Positions 38,588-51,022 of a stretch of DNA of 64,000 bases are shown one piece after another. A model generated the notes under the pieces. It was given only the letters and a program-made list of their open reading frames with translations. It made no database searches and had not been told where the DNA came from. Made by a program: the position numbers and the translations under genes. The stretch's first letter is position 1. Every line of letters begins with the position of its first letter. Source of the stretch: Vishniacozyma victoriae (lineage: Eukaryota > Basidiomycota > Tremellomycetes > Tremellales > Bulleribasidiaceae); the NCBI GenBank assembly GCA_017654735.1, contig JADPYG010000088.1:2666001-2730000 (forward strand), given 5' to 3'.

Positions 38588-38699
38588 GTGAGCGTAGTCA
38601 GTGCATTCATCGTCATTTGTCCCATATTATTATCATGCTTGTTCAAACTCCTAATCCCCTGATCAGCCTGGGTACTCCTTTGTACGTATCACATCTCAT

Positions 38700-40269
38700 C
38701 TAGTTTGATCTACAAAGGAAGTCAAACAGCCTTGCCTGTAATCTAGCGGCAGGTCCACCAAAGTCAGGCGGCATAACACATCCCTCGACATGATACCCAC
38801 CCTTATCCTCAGCTCGTATAACCTTTATCCCAGCCTCTTCTGCCTCTTTACTAAAATCGATAGCTGGTTGGTAGAACCATTCTGCCGTTCCCACGTAGAG
38901 GAATAAGGTGATTCCATTCCGAGCAAGTATTTCAAGAGTGTATTGGACGAACGGCAACGAGAGGTCGGTAGAGGGGGAAAGTAACGGATGGTGCGATGAG
39001 AGTTGAGTAAATGTGGACTCGTCAAGCCAGCCAACATGGGTTTTTGGTGGTTTTGACAAAGTCCGTGGACCCAGTACTTTCTGCTCAATCTTTTGCGTTG
39101 TTAACGATCGCTTCGGCCTCAGCAAGAGTAGCGATTTCAACCATTTCAACGACCCTGTGGTGCGAAGTCGAATGGATTCTTTCCATAAATACCAATCTGA
39201 CGTAAATGGGTTCGGCCGACCGGGGACTATGGGGAATCGAGCCAGGTAACATCGAGCAGCATTGAATAGTTGCGGTTCATCAATCAGGTCTGGGTACTTG
39301 CATGTCGGTACCGAGGGTAGTGATAACCAAGGCTGGGTGTCAGCTAGACCCAACTTCGGGTACCCAATAGCTTACAGATATCATTACCACTTCCCTTGGG
39401 ATTCCCAGATCTCCCCTTCTCCCCTCCTTCAAGACTGCCAAATACGCAACCAAGCTCCAACTCAAGCCCGACCCCGCTGAATTCCCCATAATCACAATAT
39501 CCTCCGCTTCATACGACTCCCTCAAATGAGTGTACCCCGCCAAAGCATCCAACAACGGTATCGGAAACCCACGATCGTACGATAATGCCCTTCGGACGGA
39601 GGGGGCGAAGATCGTATACCCCCCCAAGGGTAGTGTACGGGCCAATGAGAATATTGGAGGGTCGACCAGTGGGTAGCCCGTGATATACCCACCACCACTT
39701 AGCCAGAGGATTGCTTTCTTAGCTCTTGGGATTTCCTTCGCTTCAGGCCGGTGACAATCCAATTTAAATCCGACGATAGGTTTCCGGTCCAGCTCATCCA
39801 GGTCCATGATCCCTATACACAGTTCCCTTGGAAAAGGCTGGATGATCTCCTCCGTGACCTCCAGCTTTCCCCCATTTCCTTCTGATCTAGTAGCCCAAGC
39901 AATGTATTCGACCAGCGCCAGAGCCCACCCGGTCATTTTCCGAGCTACATCGACTTGATGATCCGGGGCAGCCCCAGTCCCTGTGATAGCCCAAATCAGC
40001 CCTCCGAGGCAATAGACCAGCCATCCTCTTGAGCAAGCACCAATGAATGACCTATGAGGCGGGAGATTATGTGGATGCAGAGATAGCGGTGCGTATTTAG
40101 CGGGCAAGAGTATCGAGAGCGGGACGAGGATGGTGATTAGCGGAAATGACAGCAAAGTGAATTGAAGCAAGAAAAATCGGAGGACCCATTGTAATCGAGA
40201 GGCAGGGGGGATCAAGAGTGTCAACGAGGGGGTGGGTGGCTGGAAGACATTGGCGGGTAAGAGTGCCAT
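38700..40269 (-). CDS. Membrane-anchored HSL-like alpha/beta hydrolase, copy 2
   Basis: This paralogue of the downstream gene has the same start region (MALLPANVFQPP against MMPLLPVNVLQPP), hydrophobic anchor, and LHPHNLPPHRSF motif. It also has LSGGGYITGYP for the oxyanion box, VIMGNSAGSG for the nucleophile elbow, and a C-terminal GGYHVEGCV with the catalytic His. One intron follows VVMIS, at the homologous position. It is longer in the C-terminal cap, with an extra stretch around SDWYLWKESIRLRTTG and KSLLLLRPKRSL (39200-39080). Ser replaces His in the HGGG box. The pair arose by tandem duplication and has diverged well beyond recent copies. Confidence 0.82.
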
Positions 40270-40614
40270 GCCCCTAGTGACAATATATACAAGATTAAGT
40301 GTGCAGAAGGTAAAATTCCGATGACGACGATCGAGTGGACAACCTCCACTTTAACAAAGGATGATTAGGTATCTCATACCTTACTGTCAGTGTGGATGCT
40401 ATTGCCTGCCCGTAGGCCTGTTTGAGGTGAGAATGCTAGTTCATCAATCGACTGGGAAGTAATCGGTTGACCAAAGATACAACCACAAAACCTGCCAAAA
40501 GTTTCATTGTTACATCTATCTTCTTGCTTCGGACTCAGAGATGATTGATATTTCTGCATGACACGAATCCAGATACTGAAGATACATTGACACTCCCAAA
40601 CATCTGCGATGCAC
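40270..40614. other. Intergenic region, hydrolase copy 2 promoter and SDH1 3' end
   Basis: About 345 bases lie between the SDH1 stop and the hydrolase start. An open frame that reads from the last SDH1 exons through the terminal intron and into this region is a shadow. No other feature is seen. Confidence 0.45.
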
Positions 40615-43018
40615 CTAGTATGTCCTAGTTTTGTCAGCGCAGACCGATATCCAAAGAAGAGATGAACGTACCTCTTGAAGGGAGGAACAGGCTTGCACTC
40701 CGCGGAGTCTAGTGTATCGGCAATGACCTTTCGGTACTGGAGCTCGACATCGGGCTTGTTGAAATCACGCTGGAAAGATAGAGTGTGCTTCATCCATTTG
40801 TCACTATTTATCAGCTCCACACTAACGATGAGAGCTAGAGAGGACTCACTCGTCACGGTCGGGGAAGTCCTCTCGGGCATGGGCACCTCGAGACTCCTTT
40901 CGTGCGGCGGCAGAGACGACAGTCTGAACAGCGTTCTGCATAATGTTCCTGAGCTCAAGGGTCTCGACCAAATCGCTAACCGTCAGCACAGCCCATGACA
41001 AGTGGCAGATAGACCTACGTGTTCCAGATCATACTCCTGTCCTTGATTCCAACCTGGTCGTACGAATTGTAGACATCGTACATCTTCTTGACACCCTCAT
41101 CCAAAGACGATTGCGTTCGGAAGACGGCAGCATCAGTCTGCATGGTCTTTTGCATGTTGCTTCGGATAGTAGCGGTAGACAAGGATCCAGACGAGTTCCT
41201 GATTTTGTCGAGTTCCTCAATAGACTCTCGTCCAAGGTCGTCCTTCATGGGCTTGTGTGGTGTACCAGGGGTCAAGTTCTCCTTGATGTGGTTGGCACAT
41301 GCTCGGCCGAAGACGACAATGTCGAGTAGAGAGTTGGCTCCGAGTCGGTTGGCTCCGTGAACAGAGACACAGGCGGCTTCACCAGCAGCGTAAAGACCGG
41401 GAACGACCTTGTCTTCTCCCTTTTCGTCGACAGTGAGGACCTCTCCAGTGTACTTGGTGGGGATACCTCCCATGCTACATTGTCAGCTGATCCTCTAGTG
41501 CAAGGAAGTATGGCTCACTTGTAGTGAACAGTGGGCAAGACGGGGATGGGCTCCTTGGTAACATCGACACCGGCAAAGATGGCGGCGGTCTCGGAAATTC
41601 CGGGCAATCGCTCGTGTAGAACCTCGGATGGGAGATGCGAAAGCTGGAGGAAGATGTGGTCCTTTTCAGGTCCGACACCTCGTCCTTCTCGGATCTCCAA
41701 AGTCATGGATCGGGAAACGACATCTCGGGAAGCCAAATCCTTGGCGGTAGGGGCGTATCGCTCCATGAATCGCTCTCCCTCAGAGTTGAGTAGGTATCCA
41801 CCTTCTCCTCGAGATCCTACTAGTCAGCACAAGTCATGATAGAAAACAGATGGACACACCCTCGGTGATCAAACATCCAGCACCGTAAATACCGGTGGGG
41901 TGGAATTGAACAAACTCCAAATCCTGCAATGGTAGACCAGCTCGGACGACCATGGCGTTACCATCACCGGAACAAGTGTGGGCACTGGTACAACTGAAGT
42001 AGGCTCGACCGTAACCACCAGTAGCCAAAACAGTCTTGTGAGACCTGAATCGATGTAGAGTTCCATCCTCCATGTTGAGTGCGAGGACACCAACACATTC
42101 TCCATCCTGCATCAACAAGTCGAGGGCAAAGTACTCGATGAAGAAGTTGGTGTTGTGTCGTAGAGATTGACCGTAGAGGGTGTGTAGGATAGCGTGACCA
42201 GTTCGATCGGCGGCGGCGGCACATCGGTAGGCCTGCCCACCTTTACCGTAGTTTAGCGACTGTCCACCGAAAGCTCGCTGGTAAATCTTTCCCTCCTTCG
42301 TACGCGAGAATGGGACACCGTAGTGCTCAAGCTGCATCATCAGCAAAGTCCTGTTCCAATTCCGCTGACATACCTCGATGACAGTGTTGGGTGCTTCTCG
42401 ACACATGTAATGGATAGCATCCTGGTCTCCTAACCAATCCGATCCCTTGACGGTATCGTACCTATCGATCGTCAATTTCCATTACTATCGCCACTACCAA
42501 TCAAGAGCTCACATGTGCCATCTCCAATCATCCTCAGTCATGTTACCAAGAGCAGCATTGACACCACCCTGAGCAGCAACAGTGTGACTTCGAGTAGGGA
42601 AGAGTTTCGTGATACAAGCAGTCTTTAGTCCAGCTTCTGCCAAACCGAAAGCAGCTCGTAGACCAGCTCCACCGGCTCCGCTAGTCCATCAGCATATTCC
42701 TTGGTTTGTCTTGTGGATCCCATATCCTAAAAGACGGGATCGGACAAATGACTTACACGACAACTGCATCGAACCTAATTTTGTCAGTTCTGGCCCTACA
42801 GCCATGTGGGACAGACTCACTCATGATCGATGATAGGGTATCCCTTCTTCTGACCGAAGCTCTGTTCATCAGCTAGTGCTCAGTGACGTTTGGGGGATCC
42901 AACGAACAGGTGCCTCCTGTGCCCGATGGCTGGAAGAGGGAACGACTAGACCTCTTGTCTGTCGTGCCGATCGACCATTAAGACTTGAGCGTGTTAATGC
43001 TTTAGAGAATCGCATCAT
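40615..43018 (-). CDS. SDH1: Succinate dehydrogenase flavoprotein subunit
   Basis: The catalytic subunit of mitochondrial complex II, oxidising succinate to fumarate. The start [20 protein letters not shown] is an Arg/Ser-rich mitochondrial presequence. FAD-binding [17 protein letters not shown] is followed by the covalent-FAD His in [18 protein letters not shown]. Then come [85 protein letters not shown], the [14 protein letters not shown] [10 protein letters not shown] and [18 protein letters not shown]. The last exon is only a few codons and ends FKRTY after a GTACGT intron. About nine introns interrupt it. Confidence 0.95.
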
Positions 43019-43358
43019 ATTGCTCGCTTGTGTGGTGGCGAGTTTGATGATGTATATGTATAGAGTGAGTAGAGTGAAAGTAAAGTAATATATACAGAAA
43101 GTATTGAGATCGATCTTCGCCTCTAGCCCTCTAGGGCCTTCAGACTGTCACCGGTTTCTCCGCTTAAACACATTCTCCGAATGGCCCCGTGACTCATCGA
43201 AATTAACCGGATTATTCCGACCAATCATCGAAGCAGTATTCAATCATGACTAATGGACTATGCAATGCTTGTTCATATAAACTACTACAACGAATAAATG
43301 ATCATGGAGAATGGAGGATGCACATGCTACTACAGTCCAGACAGATAGACGGATGGGA
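43019..43358. promoter_or_regulatory. SDH1 promoter region with a CCAAT box
   Basis: About 340 bases lie between the SDH1 start and the TOP1 stop. CCAAT occurs at 43221-43225, about 205 bases upstream of SDH1. The CCAAT-binding HAP complex controls respiratory genes in yeasts, so the site is plausible, but a pentamer is weak evidence. Confidence 0.35.
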
Positions 43359-46300
43359 CTAGAACACCCAGTCCTCATCAGCTTCAGCTTCAGCCCAAGG
43401 GAATTTCTCTCGTCTACCACATCAGCTTTGCCTTACAACGAGTGATCAAGCAAGCGCTTACAGAGTCTTGGAGAATAGCTTCTCGAGGGGAACACCGTAC
43501 TTTTTGGACCACGAGACGGTAATTCGAGGATCGATATAGTTGATTCTACTCATCAGCAATGCCTAGTGGGACATAGGGGACATACTTGGAAGTACCAAGA
43601 GCGACGTCCTTGAGGTTATTACGATCAGACATCTGGACTTTGAAGGTAGCAATCCTCTCGTCCATCTTTCCAATCTGCTCAAGCAGTTTCTCCTCAGTGA
43701 CTGGCCGTCAGTTCGAGCTCAACTCTGTAGACCCATCAACTTACTACCCTTCCTAGGTTCAACCTTTCTCGACTTTCTCTCTTTCTTCAACTCCTTGAAT
43801 TCCGCCTTGATATTCTTCAACTTTTCGTCCAATTCACTCTTTGGCACCTGTGGTTCCTGTGAATCTTCAAGTTTGATATTATCCCGATCAAACTTCTTTT
43901 TCGCTCCCTCGAGTGCTTTTTCCAATAGATCGGCTTCGTGACGTTCGCAGAAATCTTCGTCCATGTCGGACTCATCTTCCGCTAATTCAGGATGACGTTT
44001 CTTGGCTTTGGGCTCAAGGGTGAAGAGCTGTAATCGGAGTTTCATCCTTTGGTATTTTAGTGCTCGAAGCTAAAGATCAGCCCGGATCAGTCTCTGAGAT
44101 GCGAACCTACCTTATCGCCCATCTTGGCGAATGTCTCGCCAAAAGTCTTGGAAACAGTCTTTTGATGGTTACATAAAATAGCAACCATTCGATTCGCAGT
44201 GTTGTATGCAGCAATCTTCTCTGCAACAGTAGCGTGTTCAGGTGTATTTTTCAATTGCTCCTGGAAAGTCCACGAAGCGTTATATGTACGGAACACTTTT
44301 GCCGATAGACCAGGCATAAGAGATCCCAAGTGCTTATTGAGTAATCCAGTCTATCATCAGCTCCACCCTTGAAATTGGCAAGACAGCTTACATTCAGCCG
44401 ATCAAAAAGATCATCCCCAACAGTCTTTGGTTCCTTCTTGAACAACTTGATATTCTTAAACACCTGAGGCTCGACCGGGACTTCCTGCTGGAATCGCATC
44501 GAATCTTTACCGAGGAAATCGAACTTGACGATATTTGGCGGTTCGAGCGTGACGTGTTCATATTGAAGTGAACAACAACCGTATGTATCGGCCTCGTCAT
44601 CTCCTTTTTCGTTTCCTGCTCGAAGAGCTAGTCGATCGATAAAGTACATTGCCGTGGCTCGTTGACGATCCGCCATGATCTTTGACGTTAATTCGGTAGT
44701 GTAGTCTTTTCGGATCTGGTCGATATGTTTCTGACAATCAGCTGATCCCATGCGTGCAGAAGGCAGCTTACGATAAGTTCTCGGGCCTTTTCGAACTTGC
44801 TTCGATCACTCTGTCCTTTCCATGTACTAGCGGCAGACAGGAAGACATATTTAATCTGCTTGTTGACATTCTCCTTCCAGGTAGCGAGCCAGGTGACGGT
44901 ATTATCGTGCTGTACGGCCCTCCACTTTCCAGGAATGTTGGGTATTGGCACAGGAGCGTCTTTCGAGAGGTTGAGTGTAATGTCTTCCGGGCGTAGTCGG
45001 TGTTTCAATGTACCCTTCTTTGGGTGTTCTCCTCGTCCTCGGAATAATCCTGGGGGTTCTGCTCGGAAATTACCACATTTCTCTTGACGGCCGTCAATCG
45101 TTGCAAAGAGGTATGGCTTTTCCAGTGCTTCACGCTCTGCCTTGATTCTACAATGTCAGCTTGTGAGACGAGCACTCCGACGGAAAACGCACGCCTTCTT
45201 CTGCTCGGCAGTCATTGATTTCTTCTTCTCCTTTTCTCCCTCAAAGTACTCGAACATTGGCTTGAAGTCGCATTTCTCCAGCGACTTGACCTTTATGCCT
45301 TCTTTCTATTCCGTCAGCACCGCATACATCAGATGCAAGTCACATACCGGTGGGTATTTTTCGACCATGGCCGCGAAATCCCGGAAAAAGTTCTCCCTAA
45401 ACTTGGCATCCTGCGCATGATCCGTTTCCAGCATTGCGGCAAAGAACCCTGCCACTTCTTCTGATTCTGGTGGTAATGTCAATGCGACACCTATTCATCA
45501 GCTTGTCCTCGAGATATCGATAAGGACATACCATCATATTTCATCTTAACGTTCTTCGGCAGTGGGACATATGGCGGTGGGAATAGGATACCATTGTGAT
45601 GCAATGTGGTCCATTTGGCTGATCCATCGTTTTCTCCCTGTTCCCACCATTTGTACTATATTGTCAGCTGAGTCCGAAATCAGGCGCGAAAAGCTGACTT
45701 GATCCTCCTCCTCTCTGCGTTTGTCAGCCTTGTCCCGGACCTTTGCAAAAGTACTCACTCCTTGACTTTCTTTTCCCGCTTGACTACAGGCTTCTTCTCT
45801 TCCTTGGCCGTTGCCTTGCCCTTAGCAGCTCCATTTGCCTTCTTTGCCAAAGGCTTTTCATCCTCACCATCAGTCTCCTCCTTCTTAACTTTCTTGACAC
45901 TACTCGTCGAAGCCCGTGGTTTCGCAACAGCCTTCTTCTTTGCTAATGGTTTCTCATCCTCTGACTCTGATTCTTCACTTTCCGAGTACTTTGGCTTGGC
46001 TTTCGCGCGCCCGTTGGTAGATTTGCGTGCGGCAGGTTTCTTGGCTGAAAGAGGAGTATCGTCTTCTGAGAGTTCGGAATCGCTGGCTGGCTTTTGAACG
46101 CGTCTCTTTGGCTAAATGTCAGCCTGGTTGACGTGATATCGGTAAAAATCTCCAACTCACGGACACTGGCTCTGGCTTGACAGCTATAGACGACGAAGAA
46201 GGTTTGGCTGATCCATTGCCATTCTGCGCTCCGTTCCCGACTTTGGCCTTCTTATTCTAGCCCAGTCAGCTACAAAGTTGACGTAACCCAAAATGTCGAC

Positions 46301-46505
46301 ATACCAGTGGTCTCTCATCCTCGCTACTACTTCCTCCTCCATTGGTCTGAACAGCCCTCTTGTTCCCATTTGCCCCATTGCTATTCACCTTAGCAAGAGG
46401 TACATCATCATCACTGCTTTGTCCCTCCTCTACCTCGGGTACATGAGCAGTTGGCCCACTTTCGAGATCTGGGGCTACGACAGCCATTGGTTCTTCTGTT
46501 GACAT
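43359..46505 (-). CDS. TOP1: DNA topoisomerase I (type IB)
   Basis: A nuclear enzyme that nicks and reseals one DNA strand to relax supercoils. The N-terminus ([20 protein letters not shown] onward) is a long disordered Lys/Ser/Glu stretch with repeated SSSEDE/SDSE acidic-serine clusters. The core has [39 protein letters not shown], the [20 protein letters not shown] box and [12 protein letters not shown] charged linker (around 43760-44040) follows. The C-terminal domain has the catalytic Tyr in [15 protein letters not shown] and ends EADEDWVF. All hallmark elements of eukaryotic Top1 are present, at about the usual length. It is head to head with the ARL5-like gene. Confidence 0.95.
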
Positions 46506-46777
46506 TGTATATCGATTCTGTATCGTATTTGAGTATGGGTTTAGGTGTGAGTAGTATAATTGATATAGTAATGTATGGTCAGGAGGGACTTAGGAAGGGA
46601 CTTAGTGAGAGTACGCGGGTGGGTGTGTAACGGAGAATGGCGGTGTTTCAGACGCGTGGCGCGAGTTCAAGTGGAGGAGGTCCAGTAGGCTGTAGACGTT
46701 TCAGCTGTCTTGATCATCCTCTGTCCGTTGAACACGATCAGATATAGTTAGACAGAAGCAAGAGGAAATCAATAACC

Positions 46778-47504
46778 ATGGGTGGTAAGTCGCGCGATAT
46801 ACCCTGGTGAGACATATCTGACTCGGGCAGTCACATTCTCATCATTATGGGCAAAGCTGTTCATGCGCAAGGAGACCAAAGTCCTGATCCTCGGTCTAGA
46901 CAATGCCGGCAAGGTAAGTCGAGCACTCTTCCGCGAGACAAGACTGATGAATAGTCAACGATCTTGTATCGTATAACGATGGGCAGGTAAGTTTCCCGTT
47001 TACAAGTCAGAGACGGGCTGATGTGAAGCGTGGTCGCATCCGCCCCGACCGTCGGCAGTAATTACGAGCGATACGAGTGGAAAGGCGTCAATTTCGGCTT
47101 GATAGACATAGGAGGTCAAACATCACTACGCTCTAGTTGGAGTCAGTACTTTGTTGGAACATCAGCAATTATCCTGGTTATCGACAGTAGCGATGCTGGT
47201 AGATTACCATTGGCCAAAGCCGAACTCGATAAACTCACACAAGCCGAGGTGAGCCTTTTCTACATCACACAACCAAGTGCTAATGAAACAGGAACTGAAA
47301 ACATCATTACTACTGGTTCTGGCGAATAAACAGGATTTACCACTTGGACAAGGCCGCCTCACACCCGCTCAAGTCTCGGAAGCGTTAGGCTTGACAGATC
47401 TGAGACAGCGAGAATGGCAGATTATGGGATGTAGTGCTTTGACGGGAGAGGGCCTGATGGAGGGAATGGATTGGATGGTCAGCAAGCTCGCGGCGAGCGG
47501 ATAG
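46778..47504 (+). CDS. ARF-like small GTPase, ARL5-like
   Basis: About five exons encode roughly 185 residues. The start exon is only seven bases (ATGGGTG), giving a myristoylatable Gly2 in MGVTFSSLWAKLF. The G motifs are GLDNAGKS (P-loop), SAPTVGSN (switch I Thr), DIGGQTSLRSSW (switch II), NKQD and CSALTGEGL. The combination PTxGSN, GGQxSLRSSW and CALTGEGLxxGxxWM is typical of ARL5, a trans-Golgi GTPase acting with the GARP tether, more than of ARF1 or ARL1. The Ser after the P-loop Lys replaces the usual Thr, which is still a Mg ligand. It converges on the SET gene across 120 bases. Confidence 0.88.
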
Positions 47505-47624
47505 GGGAAGTCCTGTTCAGCAAGTAAACACTTTTATGACATTATGCCTAATGATATTTGAGGATTCACCTGCATGTTCACTGACCAACCATCTAGCGTT
47601 TCTACGATGTCTATAATCTAATCT

Positions 47625-48337
47625 CTACTCCTTTCCCTCCTTGAGCGTCCGTATGTGCTCGCTCATACCACCTCGCTTTTCCAGGTCATCGATCGAAATG
47701 TGCTTTGCACCTGCAACCTTGCCAATGCAGTTCTACCCTTCAGTTCAAAGTCCGATATCAGGAGTGGTAACTCACACTTGATCCACAAGAACAGTCGAAA
47801 CCCTGTGCCATATCCCACTCAGTGGAGGGGTAGAAGAAAGTCATATCCTCGCCCTTCTTGATATCGCGTAATGCCTGTACTCCCCATTCTTTTGGTTTGT
47901 TGGCTGGCAGAACTACGGAGATGTTGGGATCACAAGAGTGGTTCACTACTATCAGCCGCACTCGCAGTCAAAGTGAGGAGACACACTGAATAGCAGATCC
48001 GAGTTGAGCTCAAGATGGTCCTGGGCGTTTGTACCGAATTGGACCGAGGAGTAAGCTTTCTCCGTTGCCAGAGAGACGTTGTCTAGGCCACAGATCCGTT
48101 CGCCTGCTTTGAAGTCCTGTCCATCAGCTCAACCTTAATTTTTCTGGCAAGACTTACACGCTCAGCAACTAGCCTGCTGGCAAATCCCTCTTGACCATCA
48201 ATACTCGAAGTGAAGTCTACCCGGAACAACTCTGGGTGAGTGGGCTTGTAGGTTTTTCCACCGTGTGTGTTGTCCAGTGTAGGTTTGACATAGGGCGTTG
48301 GGGGGTCGGCAGGGAGTAAAGGGTAAGCAGAAGGCAT
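47625..48337 (-). CDS. Small SET-domain protein
   Basis: Four exons give a protein of about 180 residues starting MPSAYPLLPADPPTPYVKPT. The middle reads FASRLVAERDFKAGERICGL, then VNHSCDPNISVVLPANKPKE (the SET NHSCxPN motif) and ALRDIKKGEDMTFFYPSTEW. A post-SET-like cluster DCSCGSNCIGKVAGA follows. It ends HIRTLKEGKE. It resembles a family of short fungal and plant SET proteins rather than a known histone methyltransferase. The catalytic pseudoknot (NHSC and the YPST Tyr) is present, but the N-terminal SET half is short. The target is unknown. Confidence 0.82.
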
Positions 48338-48671
48338 TGTGTAGTGATGAGTAGCTATGTAGTATGAAGAGTAGTAGACAAGCCGTTCAAAAGGTCAGTC
48401 ACCGTCATCTGCTCTATCCCAAATCCGTAATGCGTATTCCCCGGCCCAATTACCCGGTACCATTCCTTCATCTCACTTTCCCACGATGTTCATTCCAGAG
48501 TGGGGGTTCGGCGATTTTTCGGGACCGTGACCGATATCTTACGTGACGAGAAGAAGTTGTTGGATTCGACTCACATGGGTTAAAAGGGAGTTGATATGTG
48601 ACTTACTCCACACATTATTCATAGAGCTAGCTACTGCATCGTACACTAGCTGATTTGAGTTTACCAGCACA
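48338..48671. promoter_or_regulatory. Divergent promoter region SET/MFS
   Basis: The 334 bases between the divergent start codons hold both promoters. A TTACGTGACG segment near 48540 includes an ACGTGA core such as bZIP/bHLH factors bind. This is a weak inference. Confidence 0.4.
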
Positions 48672-50568
48672 ATGCAGGTGCCGATTCAGCCTATACCTCG
48701 CTCACCATCTCCACTGGCGATCCATACGACTCATGTCAGATTACCTCCATCGCCAGCTTCCCCACGCGATGGGCGTCAGCTTCCACCGCCTGGCAAGTCG
48801 ATACCATGGAACCTCTTCATTCCCATAGTATCTTTCCGAATCACAGATGCCATGTTCTACGCTGTGTAGGTTTAGTCAAGTAGCTGTAAGCTGATTGCAG
48901 GATGTTTCCAATCATTACCGATATGGTAACTTCATTTGATGTTGCTCGCGATCAGATCGGGTTCTACGCTGGATTCGGAGAAGGTGTTCTTATGCTGGTG
49001 GAAGCTGCGATGGCCACTACATGGGCCAAATTAGCCGATCGATGGGGAAGGAGACCATGTATGCTGTGGGGACAGCTTTTCGCAATACTGGCGGCGGGAA
49101 TGGTGGGATTTAGTACCAAAGTCTGGCACGTTGTCTTTTGGCGTGCTGTCCGTGAGTCCGCTCGTTCAAGATCTGAAGAAGGATCTAATGATTAGTGGGC
49201 CTGAGTCCAGCCGGCGTGCTTAACAAGATCCTGGCTTCCGAAATATCGAACCCTTCAAATCGGAATCGGATATTCTCTATCTTTTCTCCTAGCTTCTCAG
49301 CCGGCATGTTGGTGGGAACATTTCTTGGAGGACAGCTGGCTCATCCATACGGAAGAATGCCCAGCTGGCTGGGAGGGACCAGCGAGTTTTGGCGTGCTTG
49401 GCCGTATGCTCTGCCTAATGTCGTCACTGCGGTCATGTGAGTTCAGTTGAAGCGTTCGGCGCTGATTGAAGGGGCGCCTTCATGTCTGTATACGGGTACT
49501 ACACACTGGTCGAGGTACGTCACTGCCCATTGTGATCATTGACGTATCAGACTCGACCGCCAGTGAGCGACAAACCCAATTCCGATACCGGAGTCATGGA
49601 GAAGCAGAGGCGATCAGGAAGTATGGCGGATACCATGAAGGTCCCGGGATTCTTGCTCATCACCGTCATTTTCTGCTGTAAGCTTTGTCGACTAGACCAT
49701 GTGCGATGCTGAACGCCAGCATTCCAAATCACCAATTTCGCTTATGATGGTATCTTTACCGTTTACACCTATACCGATGTTAAACATGGAGGTCTTGGTC
49801 TGCCAGTAAGTTTCTACAAATGGACCAGGTTCATCACGTGGAATCATGTGGATTAAAACCGAAGCTTTCGATGTAGGATCAGCTAAAGCTACCAGGTAGA
49901 TACTATCGGAATGCTGTATTCCTACGGTGCAGCTTTGTATATCATCATCGTCCCGACCTTGCTACCTCCACTGCAGAACCGCCTCGGTGCCAAGAAGCTT
50001 CTTGAAGCTGTATTTGGCCTTTGGATGATCGTCACTCTTCTGATCCCGCTCTCACAATGGGCGGCAGGACATATGAGATGGATGATGTGGATGGTCGTCA
50101 TAGTGTCTTCCACCTTGAAATGCTTTGCAGCATTCGCATGGCCGTAAGTCCCAAAGAAGTAGCCTCGCTGATGGAAGTATGTGCGATATCTTGACCATGA
50201 ATACACTGGAAGAGTACCCAGACCTACTCGCTACGGGTAGCGCAATAAGTCTGATAGGCGGTGCCTTTGGTAGAGCAATCGGTCCCTCCCTTTCTGGGTA
50301 TGTCACTCCTTTGTCCTCACAACTGATTGTTAGGTGGATATATTCAATGTCGACTGAATTCGAAGCAGGGACATTCGGAAGACAGATGTCCTGGATATCG
50401 ATGTTGGCGTTTGGAGTTCCGCCAATGGTGTGTGTGGTCTTCTTCAAGGAACCGACGACGGATAGAAGCGGTTATGAGGGTGTACCCTTGAATGATACGG
50501 GGAGAGATAGCTTCGACGAAGACCTAGAGGAACCTAATAGAGCTAAAGCGACTGGCGCGGATGTTTAG
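48672..50568 (+). CDS. Major facilitator superfamily transporter (DHA1/ZIFL-like)
   Basis: A 12-helix-type transporter in about seven exons. A Pro-rich cytosolic N-terminus ([20 protein letters not shown]) precedes the first helix ([20 protein letters not shown]). Helix 2 has [20 protein letters not shown], followed by MFS motif A in [17 protein letters not shown]. Later come [31 protein letters not shown] and a C-terminal half with [18 protein letters not shown]. The cytosolic tail ends AKATGADV. It resembles fungal relatives of plant zinc-induced-facilitator/YCR023C proteins. The substrate cannot be told. A Zn2Cys6 factor follows on the same strand, but co-regulation is only a possibility. 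Confidence 0.85.
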
Positions 50569-51022
50569 CACTGTATATAATTGCATCTGGACTACTTGTT
50601 TATAACGATGATACGATGTATAATGATGAGAAGCTACAAACTGGACCGGCAACGGTAGTGATCGGGGGCTACCATAGCATCTCATGTTCTTCCCGATTGT
50701 TTCTACAAGTTGCCATGTAATCATATACGCGTCTGCTATCCCGGATGATGGCGCAGAAGCATGCATGATCACGAGAAGAACAAAGGGGACCCATGTCGAC
50801 CCCGGATTTTCCAATATCACGGCGTTGCCGAAACCTTGGCAGCGTGTTCCCATATTCTATCTGTCATCCATTGACAGAATTAGAGTACACCTTTCATAGT
50901 TCTTATATACCCTTAACGTCCACACTAGCTCCATCGATAGCATACACGATCCATTCATCCACTAGCCTTCGTGTAAAGTGGAGCCTACTTGGTCTCTGTT
51001 CAACCCAACATACCTTATCAAG
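50569..51022. other. Intergenic region MFS to Zn2Cys6 factor
   Basis: About 455 bases hold the MFS 3' UTR and the promoter of the downstream factor. Short frames on both strands look like chance. No repeat or RNA gene is recognised. Confidence 0.45.

Noticed and set aside
40374..40958. A 194-codon minus-strand frame at the end of SDH1
   Set aside because: It contains true SDH1 exon sequence but reads through the GTACGT terminal intron. The spliced end FKRTY matches the family.
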